Source: Oikopleura dioica (Eukaryota; Chordata; Appendicularia; Copelata; Oikopleuridae). From it: 64,000 nucleotides of DNA. Shown piece by piece: positions 54,241 through 63,613 of this stretch (position 1 is the stretch's first letter; every line of letters starts with the position of its first letter). The notes beneath the pieces are model-generated. The model saw only the letters and a program-made list of their open reading frames with translations. It was not told the origin of the DNA and made no database searches. Position numbers and translations under genes: made by a program. The stretch lies in assembly GCA_907165135.1 (NCBI GenBank), contig OU015566.1, positions 13,996,157-14,060,156 on the forward strand. Reading direction: 5' to 3'.

Positions 54241-57200
54241 AAAGCGGAGTTTCTCGCCAGAAACGAGCCCGTCTGGCGAGAGGATTTACAATATCAGGGG
54301 CTCACTCGGGGAGCATAATGGGAGTAGATCCTGGACGCCCCAGGGACTACTCACGGTTAAGGGAAGTTTGAGCTGCGAGAAAAAGGAATTTTCATGTGTT
54401 CCGCTCATCGATAGCGGAGCAAGTTACTCAGTTATTGGTCGGAATACATATGAGAAGTTAAGAAATAGCTTAGCACCCGAATTGCTCCCCACAGCCCGAG
54501 CGACTCCTAAATCAGCCTCGGGGACCAGAATGGAAATCATAGGAGACGTGATCTTGACGGTGTCCTTAAAGGCCGACCGTGAATCCATATGTTTCCAAAA
54601 TGTTAGATTTTCCGTGTTAAAAACCGACGCCATACATGTTATACTTGGCGTTGATGTACTGCGTGGAAGAACCCTTGCTATCAGCAACGACTATGTAAAG
54701 CTAGACAGGGTTAAGCTTCCAATTGTTAAAAAGACGCAGCTGATTCAGCTGCTCATAGAAGAACCAATGGAAGTCGGTGGCCTGACGATAATGACCCTTA
54801 AAGCCGCCGAGACAATTCCTTTGAATGAAGAGAAACCAATCCAAGTCCTCTTCTCAGTCCGGGACCATACCGAAGAGGCAATGGACGTGAAAGTGATAAC
54901 GAGACCTCGCGAGTTGAAAACGGGGCTTCAAATCACCATCGATAATCCAAACGGTTGTATTCCGTTGAAGCCACTGGCCATGGTGACAACGATCTCTGAT
55001 GATGCTCACGTTCATCAACCAGGTAAGGCTCAAATGACCATGTAATTGTACTGTAGAAAGAAATACAAAGTATTGTAAGATATATAAGAACATTTATTAA
55101 ATCACATCTGTTAAGTATCCAACATCATTCCTGACGAAGAAATAGAGGCGCTGTTAGAAAAAGCGGAGGCGGCCTCGGATGAATCAAAAGAGTTCCTTCG
55201 CTCTTTTCTACGCGAATTCTCAGATACTTTCAGCTGCCACGAGAACGACATTGGCGAATACAAAGGGGAACCAGTGCGCTTAAAGCTTATCCCAGGAGCG
55301 GAAGCAAAGAAAGCGTGGTGCAGACCACGCAGAGTTCCATATGAACAAGTACCGTGGCTCCGTGGAGAATTGAAGTCGCTAGAAGATAGGAGAATAATAC
55401 AGAAGAGCTCTGGATCGCCATACAACTCGCCAATAACCCTGGTGAGGAAGAAAAATGGTAAATGGAGAATGGTTATTGATCTGCGCCTCGTCAACACTCT
55501 TATCCAGGACTCGAAATGGCCGATTCCCAGCTTGCTTGGTACCTTAGAGGGTTTCTCAGGGGCCAAGGTATTCTCTGTTTTAGATTTTAGAGCTGCCTTC
55601 CACCATTTGCTCTTACACAGCGACAGTCGTCCCTTGACGGCTTTCAGTTGTCTCGGAGCACAGTGGGAGTACTCGAGATTACCTATGGGGCTCAAAACGA
55701 GCCCCTCTGTGTTCTCGAAGGCCATTTGGGAAACCATACCCGACAGAATCAGGCAATACACCTCGGTCTACATGGACGATTGTGCGATCTCAACCCCTGA
55801 CGAAAAGTCACATCGATGGGTGCTTCGCGAGCTTTTTGAGGCATTTAGAGAAAAAGGCTGGAAACTAACACCTGGAAAGTGCTTGTTCTTTGTGCGAAAA
55901 ATAGAATTCTTAGGATTCGAGGTAGGGGACGAAGGATGGTCAGCAAAAGCCAACAGCAAGGAGGCGATTGAGCGATTTCCAACACCTAAAGATAAGCGCT
56001 CACTAAAAGCATTCATCGGAACCTGCTCCTTCTTAAGCCAGCTCATCCCGGATCTGCAGAGAACCATGGGTCCACTGCATGCTGTTAGCGGGAAAAAGTC
56101 AGTCTTTCGATGGGAATCCGAGCAAGAGGAAGCCTTTCAGGCAGTCAAGTCCGCTATTGCTAGCAGTGTGCCCTTGGCGTTTCCCGATCACAGTCCTAAA
56201 ACGAGGCTCATTCTAAGCACGGACGCAAGCCTTGTGGGATGGGGCGGAATGCTCAGCCAAAAATCAGCTGCAGGAATTGAAACGCCAATTGGGTTTTGCT
56301 CTGGAACCTTCAGGAACAGCCAAACCCGCTGGTCGACATACGACAAGGATCAGGGTTTTAAACTTGGACGAATCGATAAGGACCGTTTAGGATGACTCCT
56401 TAAGTTTAAAACCTTGGTAAGGAATTCTTCTCGTTTATAAAATCCTCTGAGCATTTTCACCCTCACTTGTACGGCCGGAGATTCACCTGGAGAACGGATT
56501 CGATGGCAGTTAGCCAAACCCTGGCAGGACAATCCTTCGCGCAAGCAAAAAGACCAAGTGCGAAAATTGCGAGGTATCTAGAGATTCTCTCACAATACGA
56601 GTTTGAAATAGAACACACGCCAGGAAAATCGGCGGAAATGTCTATGCCAGACTTGCTCAGCCGATACCCACCGGCCGAAGATGGAATTCATTACATAGGC
56701 GAGGTCGAGGCCCAATTCAAAAACGCGAACCGGAAATTTCCGCTATGGATCCGAACAAAAGGCAAAACTCATTCAGAAATGGTCCAGGCGCAGGAACAGG
56801 ATGGAGACCTCCTGCGTCAAGGTGGGGTTTACAAGCCACTTCTAGCGAAATCAAGAATAGTTATCGAAAAAGATGGCCTTCGTTACCTTGAGAACAAAGC
56901 TACCTTAAAGCGCCTTCTAATTATTCCAGACTCGCTAGTTAAAGACTGTCTTCGATCTTTTCACCTACCACTGCACTTGAGATATAGAAGATTGAGACAA
57001 GAGCTGTCAGAATCCAAGATCTATATTCCGAGGCTTCGCGAACACGTTCGAGAACTCGTGGCCAATTGCGAGGATTGCCTCAAGATGAACCCCGTTACGA
57101 ATCCAAATGTCCAACCAATCCCAGCAACTCAAAGCCAACACCCGTACGCGCTCGCACAATGCGACTTGACTGGGCCGTATGTGCGGTCCGCTAGAGGCAA

Positions 57201-58182
57201 TACATATATTTTGGTGTTTATCGATCAGTATTCAAGATGGCTGGAATTAAGGGGAATCAAGGACAAGACCGCGAAGTCTGTGGCGAGAGCTCTTATGGAT
57301 ATATTCTACGTCAGGGGGCCTCCGCTCAGTCTCCAGAATGACAACGGCAAGGAGTTCTCTAATGAACTATTGCAACAACTGCTGAAGAGCTTCGGAGTAA
57401 CCCTAGCCCATGGATCTCCTTATCGACCGAATTGTCAAGGCATTGTTGAGCGAATGAATCGTGAAATAAAGAAATTGATGCGCATATACGGCTCTCCTTC
57501 GTCTTGGGATTTATTGTTACCTGCTATACAACTATCTTACAATCTGACGATACATTCTACATTAGGTTGTTCACCGTTCTACCTACTACATGGCTGGCTT
57601 TTAATGCGGCCACAGTATGGGAACGTGGACAGCAGTCATTTTGCCACATTGCCTAATAATGTGCGCGACTGGGCGTCAACCGCTGGAAATTTGATGCATC
57701 GAACGATGAGTCTGCTCGCTGGCAGAACAGTTCGACCGTCCGAAAGCTATTCGGGTAAAGAAGAAAATTTGGAAGTTGGAAGGAAGGTGTTGATGAAAGT
57801 CGAGCAACCACCCGGGGAATGCGGCAAGCTCTTTCAACCCTGGAAAGGTGAGTTTCAGGTTGCAAAGAAGCTGGACCGATATTCATACCTTCTGCGAAAT
57901 TCATTGTATCCTCGGAGAACTTTTGTAGTACATCGGGAGCGTATCCGCCCGATAGGAACGACAATTGTTCATGGTTCGGAAAAGAATGTGGTGCGCACCG
58001 CAAATGAGGTATGTGGTTAGAAATAACAGAACCTAGAATATTCCGAGGAGGCTCGCATACGAGAAGTCGACGACGATGAAGTAATGCTGAGCGATAGAGT
58101 ACAAGCGCCGACATCGGAGTTGGAAGTCGAAGAAAAACCACATACGTATAACCTGCGAAAGCGTAAAACGCGAAAAAATTGA
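54134..58182 (+). CDS. pol: Pol: protease, reverse transcriptase, RNase H, integrase (with two introns)
   Basis: Ty3/gypsy order. Protease active site IDSGASYSVIG near 54,410. A GT-AG intron at 55,023-55,115 joins the pre-RT region in phase. The RT core spans ~55,280-56,060, with the catalytic VYMDD at about 55,768. RNase H begins near 56,190 (STDASLVGWGG) and is split by a 74-nt GA-AG palindromic intron (56,348-56,421). Its second part has WRTDSMAV. Integrase has an HHCC zinc motif (CEDC near 57,075), a DD35E core (CDLTGPY, NDNGKEF, GIVERM; exact 35-residue gap) and a C-terminal domain. In-frame stops at 58,018 and 58,024 precede in-frame tail sequence with YNLRKRK ending at 58,182, so a tiny intron, readthrough or a late stop mutation is possible. 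Confidence 0.85.
55023..55115 (+). other. Spliceosomal intron in pol, between protease and RT
   Basis: Donor CCAG|gtaagg, acceptor ctgttaag|TATCC, 93 nt, phase 1. Translation across the intron meets stops at once; the coding sequence after it is typical of the pre-RT linker (acidic, EFSDTFSCHENDIGEY). Confidence 0.7.
56348..56421 (+). mobile_element. Palindromic GA-AG intron (introner-like) in the RNase H domain
   Basis: 74 nt from GATCAG to GGTAAG. It contains perfect inverted repeats GGTTTTAAACTT and AAGTTTAAAACC and is flanked by AAGGA on both sides. Its removal restores the usual 19-residue spacing between the DK/E position and LYGR of RNase H. One copy of the flanking AAG ends the exon and the other provides the acceptor. 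Confidence 0.75.
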
Positions 58183-58306
58183 TAAGAGTTAGTAACCGAC
58201 TTCTTCCGATCGGCACTGTTTTTAATAATTTTTATTTTTGCTGAAGTTTGTGATAAACCTCCGAGAAAAAGGTAGTCACTTAAAGATAAGCAATTCTTTA
58301 GACTCG

Positions 58307-58522
58307 ATGGAGGGTGGGAAAATCATAAACGCGAATCTGAACTGCTACAGCACAGCAACTGCTCAAAACGACGACCATTCAGATGCCCGCCTGATGTTGA
58401 CGGCGTTACTAAGCAGCGAATTTTTAACGCTGTCAGTCTTTGGGCTAGTGTTCGCGCTAGGTGCAGCTGTTGGTGAAGTAGCAACTTTGTGTGTCTTGCG
58501 ATGTTGCAAGGCAACTAAATAA
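58307..58522 (+). CDS. Post-pol protein 11, 71-aa single-pass membrane protein
   Basis: The ATG lies 5 nt after ttctttag. A polar N-half is followed by a strong TM helix (LTLSVFGLVFALGAAVGEVA) and a Cys/basic C-terminus (CVLRCCKATK). Its place, directly after pol, is where many LTR elements keep env, but it is far too short and lacks ectodomain features. Confidence 0.55.
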   Translation: MEGGKIINANLNCYSTATAQNDDHSDARLMLTALLSSEFLTLSVFGLVFALGAAVGEVATLCVLRCCKATK

Positions 58523-58605
58523 CGAATTTTATCTGAAAAATATTATACAATGTCATGTAACTACAATAGAATATTTTCCAGAGAAAGAAATGAAACAGTT
58601 CTAGA

Positions 58606-58959
58606 ATGGAAACGGAGATAACCCAGAGTATGCGTGCACTCGCAGCACAAAAATGGACCGCGACCACGATGCGATACCCCCATCATACGGAAAAAGAATT
58701 GGTCCTTGCCTTCTTTCTGACGCTCGAACTCGGCAGCGAAGTACGAGGAAGCATGAATATCATTGCTTTTGGCAAGGCTTTGCGAGACGAAGTGCTTCAA
58801 CGAGTGAACACTGCAAGACTGGTCGTGATCCACCAATCGAATCGATGGGTTCGACGCGCTTTGTTGAGCCGAGACGACCTCGATGCCACAATCGAAGACA
58901 TGGACGCGGAAGGACCCAGAGAAAATGAAAACGAGGGCGAACCTGAGACTGGCGCTTAG
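58606..58959 (+). CDS. Post-pol protein 12, 117 aa, paralogue of protein 15
   Basis: aATG follows gttctag. It shares long identical blocks with the protein at 61,435 (EKELVLAFFLTLE, GKALRDEV and SNRWVRRALL) and the same length. The N-half holds helices with RALAAQ/RRW; the C-tail is acidic and divergent. No known domain is recognised. Two copies around the thymidine kinase imply duplication inside the element. Confidence 0.65.
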   Translation: METEITQSMRALAAQKWTATTMRYPHHTEKELVLAFFLTLELGSEVRGSMNIIAFGKALRDEVLQRVNTARLVVIHQSNRWVRRALLSRDDLDATIEDMDAEGPRENENEGEPETGA

Positions 58960-59344
58960 GGCTCAAACAACATTGAGGAATAACCCGAAAACCTTGTTCT
59001 CTCGTGACAAACCTGCTTATCTTAGATTCACTGGAAACTCTCTATTTACTCTTTCTTATACTTTTTCCCTTTTCACAAAGAAGTAATGGAACTCTTCTTT
59101 TTAGAACAAGATTCAAGTGTGTTACGATGATATAACGAAGTCGACGGCGATAAAATGAAAGCATTTTGTATATGCGGCAATGGTTACCTGTCCTTCGCAA
59201 GATAAGAACTTACTCCCTATATTATAATAGCTGATCCTTTAAAATGAAAAAGCGCTAACATTTTCCGCATCTGTCAGATGTTGCCCTTGAAGATCATAAA
59301 CTAGTGATATATTATTATCCAGTCCCAATAAAACGGATTTCAGA

Positions 59345-59917
59345 ATGGATCAGGGCGAGAAATCCTCGAGCGCTTCGGAGACAGAACACTCTCAGATAAA
59401 CTCCGTTCCCTCAACATCCACCAAAGACGTAGATCCCTTATCTGCTAACGACGTCAAGGAAATTGCAACGGAAGAGGATAAAAAGATGCAGCAGGCAGCC
59501 AAAGGATTACTCATGCTCAAAAACGAAGTTGCCAAAAACGCTGAACCACAGGTCTGCAGGTGACGATAGGGTAGTAAAACTCTCCGATTAAAGAATATTA
59601 TAAGGCTCCCTGTAATATCAATCAACCCCTGTTTAACCCCTTCAACGACCAGAACTAGTGCAACGACGACCGCACCTTCCCTACCGCAGGGGCACCCGCT
59701 ACTTCCAATGATGATGAGTCAACCAGTATTTACCTCGAAAGTCAGAGTAAGAGCTCGGTCGCCAATGCAAGGGAGTCGCCATCAACCTTTAGAAGGCAAC
59801 TACACTCTTCACGAAATATGCGCTCAAACTATTCTCCAAGAGGTTGTTGTTGACTTTACCGCTTGTGTAAGCGAGGCTAGACTCAGGTACGCCTTTGTCA
59901 AGGAGTACAAGAAATAA
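59345..59917 (+). CDS. Post-pol protein 13, 159 aa, two exons
   Basis: aATG follows cggatttcag. Exon 1 is 59,345-59,559 (Ser/Thr/Glu-rich, probably disordered). A 93-nt GT-AG intron leads to exon 2, 59,653-59,917, in phase; the latter ends with a compact helical segment (LHEICAQTILQEVVVDF) and FVKEYKK*. Function unknown. Confidence 0.5.
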
Positions 59918-59940
59918 AAACTCCCTTAAGCCACGAAATA

Positions 59941-60099
59941 ATGGCTAAATGCCGAATTCCCTTATCTCAAGCTCGATGGAACATCAAAAACGCCATGGCG
60001 AGACTTTTCCCTCACTCGAAACGAATGCACCTCCATGGAACGGCATTGTATACTAATCTGAGAATGACTTACGAAAGAGCATTGGACCCAAGGATGTAA
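59941..60099 (+). CDS. Short basic ORF, 52 aa
   Basis: ORF MAKCRIPLSQARWNIKNAM... ends DPRM*. It is Arg/His/Lys-rich and lies 24 nt after the previous stop. It lacks a clean AG-ATG context, so it may not be a gene. Confidence 0.3.
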   Translation: MAKCRIPLSQARWNIKNAMARLFPHSKRMHLHGTALYTNLRMTYERALDPRM

Positions 60100-60677
60100 G
60101 AGACCAGCCCTGAAATAAGTCCGCGCTTCGCCAACATTGGAGAGAAAAATAATCCCGAAAACTTCAAATTACTCATCCTGTCTCCATTTTCCAACCTTAT
60201 GTTCATCAAACGAGAGATCATCCTTTCCCTATCATAAGTTGACCGTGGATAAGAAAAAATTGATTTAAGAATGACGATCGTGTACCTTAGCTACTCAAGG
60301 TCAAAAAAAGAATGAAGACAATCCGAGGCTTGAAGGATAATCGGGAAATACAATAGGGTGGAAAGAATTGGCATAAAGGTCGGACTCAATCAGAACAGGC
60401 AAACACCCGAAGCTGGATTGAGCCTACCTTAAGCCTTATCTTTCCTGCCAGCAAACTACTCAAGACTACTCACGTTAGAATTCAATACTCTGGTGATGAA
60501 CCCTGTTCTAGTGCGCCGAATTCTGAAAACCCGGCCTGTCCAGCAGAATAGGCTTTATAAGAATTATAGATGATCATGATGAAAAAAAAACTGTAGTACT
60601 TGCGTATTAGTCCCAAATGCTGTCAATGGATAACAGTTATAACATAAGGGAAATTCAGAAAACAGTTAATCAAATAG
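60100..60677 (+). other. Spacer before the thymidine kinase gene
   Basis: AT-rich with no supported ORF. It ends in aatcaaatag directly before the TK start codon. Confidence 0.45.
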
Positions 60678-61335
60678 ATGAACTGTACGTGCAAAGTCGA
60701 ACGAAAAAGCCCCTCCTTAACTGGTCAAATACAACTTATATTTGGACCGATGTTCGCTGGGAAATCGACTGAGCTCCTGCGAAGAATTATGCGATACCAG
60801 TTAGCCAAGAAAAAATGTATCGTGATCAAATACGCGAGGGATAATAGATATGGTCTCAAAGACATAACGAGACACGATCAACACACTATCGAAGTCATAT
60901 CAGCTCTGGAATTGGGCGCGATTCCTGGAAAATGTCTCGAACAAGTCGATGGTAGTAAGTCTTTGTCATTTTTGATCTAAACGTTCGTAGTAATTGGAAT
61001 CGATGAAGGGCAATTCTACCCAGACTGCATCCGTTTCGCGGAGCTCATGGTGAATAAAGGAAAGATTGTCATCATTGCTGCCCTCGATGCAGATTTTAAA
61101 GGACGAAGTTTCAACGGAATCACTGACTTGGTACCCTCCGCCGAAAAAGGTAACTCAATCTCAAAGTTTGAAGATAATCCAGGTATTAGTGACAAAGCTT
61201 AAAGCTGTCTGCATGATCTGTGGGGAAGACGCGTCGTTCTCTAAGCGTCTGCAAGAATCCGAGCAGCAACTGGAAATTATTGGTGGAACAGACAGATACA
61301 TAGCTGTCTGTCGCCAATGTTTTGGAGAAAAATAA
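60678..61335 (+). CDS. TK1: Thymidine kinase, cellular TK1 type, 192 aa, three exons
   Basis: Phosphorylates thymidine to dTMP in the salvage pathway. Exons: 60,678-60,951; 60,991-61,149; 61,190-61,335, with 39-nt and 40-nt GT-AG introns in phase; 579 nt in total. Residues 23-31 GPMFAGKST are the P-loop. IDEGQF holds the catalytic Glu. [12 protein letters not shown] is the family's conserved strand. The lasso/zinc region has CMIC and CRQC, the four Cys of type II TKs, and [12 protein letters not shown]. It lacks the C-terminal regulatory extension of vertebrate TK1. The ATG follows AG directly. It is bracketed by the 117-aa paralogues, within the candidate retroelement. Confidence 0.9.
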
Positions 61336-61434
61336 ATTCCTGTGCTAGATTGAGGAAAAACCTTCATTATTGCTGGAAGAAGCTCATCTCGCTTCTCCAT
61401 ATTCCAGAGATATCTATTGAATGTAATATTCAGA

Positions 61435-61788
61435 ATGGACTTGGAAGTGACTGAAAAACTGAGAGCTCTGGCCGCTCGGCGATGGAACGATCATAAAAAG
61501 CGGTTTACCTTGCACTCCGAGAAAGAGCTGGTCCTTGCCTTCTTTTTAACTCTCGAATTCGATAGTGATGTAAGAGGAAGTATCAATCTGATAGCCTATG
61601 GCAAAGCCTTGCGAGACGAAGTCATGCGCAACGTGAACACATCGCGACTGGTTGTTCTTTACCAGTCCAATCGATGGGTTCGACGCGCTTTGTTATTACA
61701 TGACAACCTTGACGATGGCATCGAAGAATTCGCCATAAGTGGATCTCACAATTATCAACTGGACACTCAGAGTGCAGGAGAAGAGTAA
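61435..61788 (+). CDS. Post-pol protein 15, 117 aa, paralogue of protein 12
   Basis: aATG follows atattcag. It is clearly homologous to the protein at 58,606 through the whole core; the tails differ. Conserved features are Leu/Phe-rich EKELVLAFFLTLEFDSDV, GSINLIAYGKALRDEVM and QSNRWVRRALLL. No known domain. Conservation of the core against divergent flanks suggests selection on the protein. Confidence 0.65.
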   Translation: MDLEVTEKLRALAARRWNDHKKRFTLHSEKELVLAFFLTLEFDSDVRGSINLIAYGKALRDEVMRNVNTSRLVVLYQSNRWVRRALLLHDNLDDGIEEFAISGSHNYQLDTQSAGEE

Positions 61789-62806
61789 AAGCAAAATTCT
61801 TCCCCTTATGATCGCTGGAGACGTTCCCCCAATAGATTTCCCTTGAAACGTGTTCAATCTTACTTTTGCTTCATCCTAAATAGCATTGTAGAGCACTATC
61901 AATTGACACTCTCTTATTATCTAGATATCGAATCGGACCGAAAGACCAACGGAGAAAACTAACCTGGAAAAAGGCGGACTGCGAGACTTGGTATTCGATT
62001 TGCTCAATCACCTCTGTTATAAAATATGCTGTGATTGGGCATAATTTATGCCATCTTTCGCATACTGATAGTCGACTGGAAGGACGCAGAAAAGCATAAG
62101 GCCTAGCGAAGTAATCCCTTCCTTTTCCAACAAGAACCTACAGCGTTGTTAATTGTAGAAAACAGACCCGCGTCTTACAAACAAAATCACTTTAGACTGA
62201 ACAAAATGGTAATAACACGATAATAACGACCTGCGATAAAATGCCGCTGAAAGTCCATAAAGCATTCTATTGGACGCGTAATGCTACTTTAATCCGAAAA
62301 TTGAAAAATGAAATTCACAACAAATATGAAGAAATCATTTGTGGAGACGACCTCCGATGTCATGCCGATAAAATGTTACTGAAGTTGTAAGAAGAATTCG
62401 ATTTGGTTGACGACTTGACCTCAATAATGCTACTTTAACCCAACGATTATAAAATGAAATTCACGACAGTTAATGAAAAAGTACTCAAAAGATTGGATTA
62501 ACAGTAAAAATGACCGACGAGAAAATGTTACTGAAATTGTAAGAAAAGGAAGAGTGCAAATACTGATTCGACTATCGAGCCTGTTTCAACACGCCTCCTC
62601 TGAAGCAAGTATCATTTTATGAAACCTGCTCTTATTATAATGATTTTAGTTAAATGAAAATTAATTGTTCTATCATGAAGTTTTAGACTGGAAAAGACTA
62701 GAAATAGAACGGTATTCGCGAAATCCATTGCCCAAAAGATATAGATGGATATGTTTTTGAGGTGCGATAAACAGCGAAAGAAAAGCTAGCCGTCCTGATT
62801 GTTCGG
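61789..62806 (+). other. ~1 kb spacer with two imperfect ~110-bp repeats
   Basis: Copies at ~62,281-62,392 and ~62,428-62,532 share TGCTACTTTAAyCC, AAAATGAAATTCAC and AAAATGTTACTGAArTTGTAAG. A 49-codon ORF (62,241-62,390) spans the first copy and ends within it. No larger gene is seen. Confidence 0.5.
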
Positions 62807-63613
62807 ATGTATAACTGCTTTCGGTTAAGTCACCCACTTTACAAGCGACGAATTAAAATTAAACAAACATGTTATTTAAATGTTAGATGTGATGCCAAAG
62901 TAGCCGTCCTGCGACAACCTTGGAATTGCCCACAATGTGGATCGGACTTTATCGACAAAACAAGTTCTACGCATCACCAGCAACAGTCGGTGCCTCAGCA
63001 GCCACACTCTCGTAAGACTTAATGGAATTCACACTAACTTGCACTAGCTCAAGGCGTGCCAGGGACAAGTAGAGCGTACGTAACCCAAGCAGAGTCAGAA
63101 GGAGTGCGAAGAGTCGCTCGGAGAAGTGGTGCTTCTACATACACAGCGATTCAGTCCAGCCATAGGCAAGGAACAATGACGAATCGAGCAGTTACAACGT
63201 ATCATCAACCGCAAAGATCAAACCCATTCGGAGTTATTGGGCCCCCTATGCAACCTCAATCACTCAGAAGCCTAATTAACAGCCTGCCTCGCGTGCAGCC
63301 ACAATCGCCAGGACAACCAGCGCAACAACGTTATCCTCAACCCCTGATGTTCGTAACCCCTGATGGTCGCATAGTCAACCAAATTCGACCCGTAGTCACA
63401 ACACGCGCAGAAGTCCAAGGGCGAATACGAGCATTACAAGTTCGAGAACTTACGCCCGAACAAAAGGAGGATCCGTGCTCAATCTGCCTAGACAATCTCG
63501 AAAAAGAAGCCGCATTCCTCCCGAGATGCGGTCATTTTTTTCACCCGAATTGTATGAAAACTTGGCTGGAACAAAAGAATTCTTGCCCTCTCTGTCAAGA
63601 AAAGGTTGTCTGA
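62807..63613 (+). CDS. RNF126/RNF115-like E3 ubiquitin ligase, 235 aa, three exons
   Basis: Exons: 62,807-62,823; 62,887-63,011; 63,048-63,613 (GT-AG introns, in phase; 708 nt). The splice between exons 1 and 2 creates the first half of an N-terminal zinc ribbon (CFRC...WNCPQCGSDFI), the layout of RNF126/BCA2, where this finger binds ubiquitin. A disordered Gln/Pro/Ser linker follows. The C-terminus is a complete RING-H2 (CSIC-x12-C-x-H-x2-H-x2-C...CPLC). It probably ubiquitinates cytosolic targets. The start is preceded by aaagctag 14 nt upstream. Vertebrate homologues are somewhat longer. Confidence 0.75.

Noticed and set aside
58307-58522. Possible env gene after pol
   Set aside because: Only 71 aa with one TM helix, no signal peptide, no cleavage site and no fusion-like segment. 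A short membrane protein is all that can be said.
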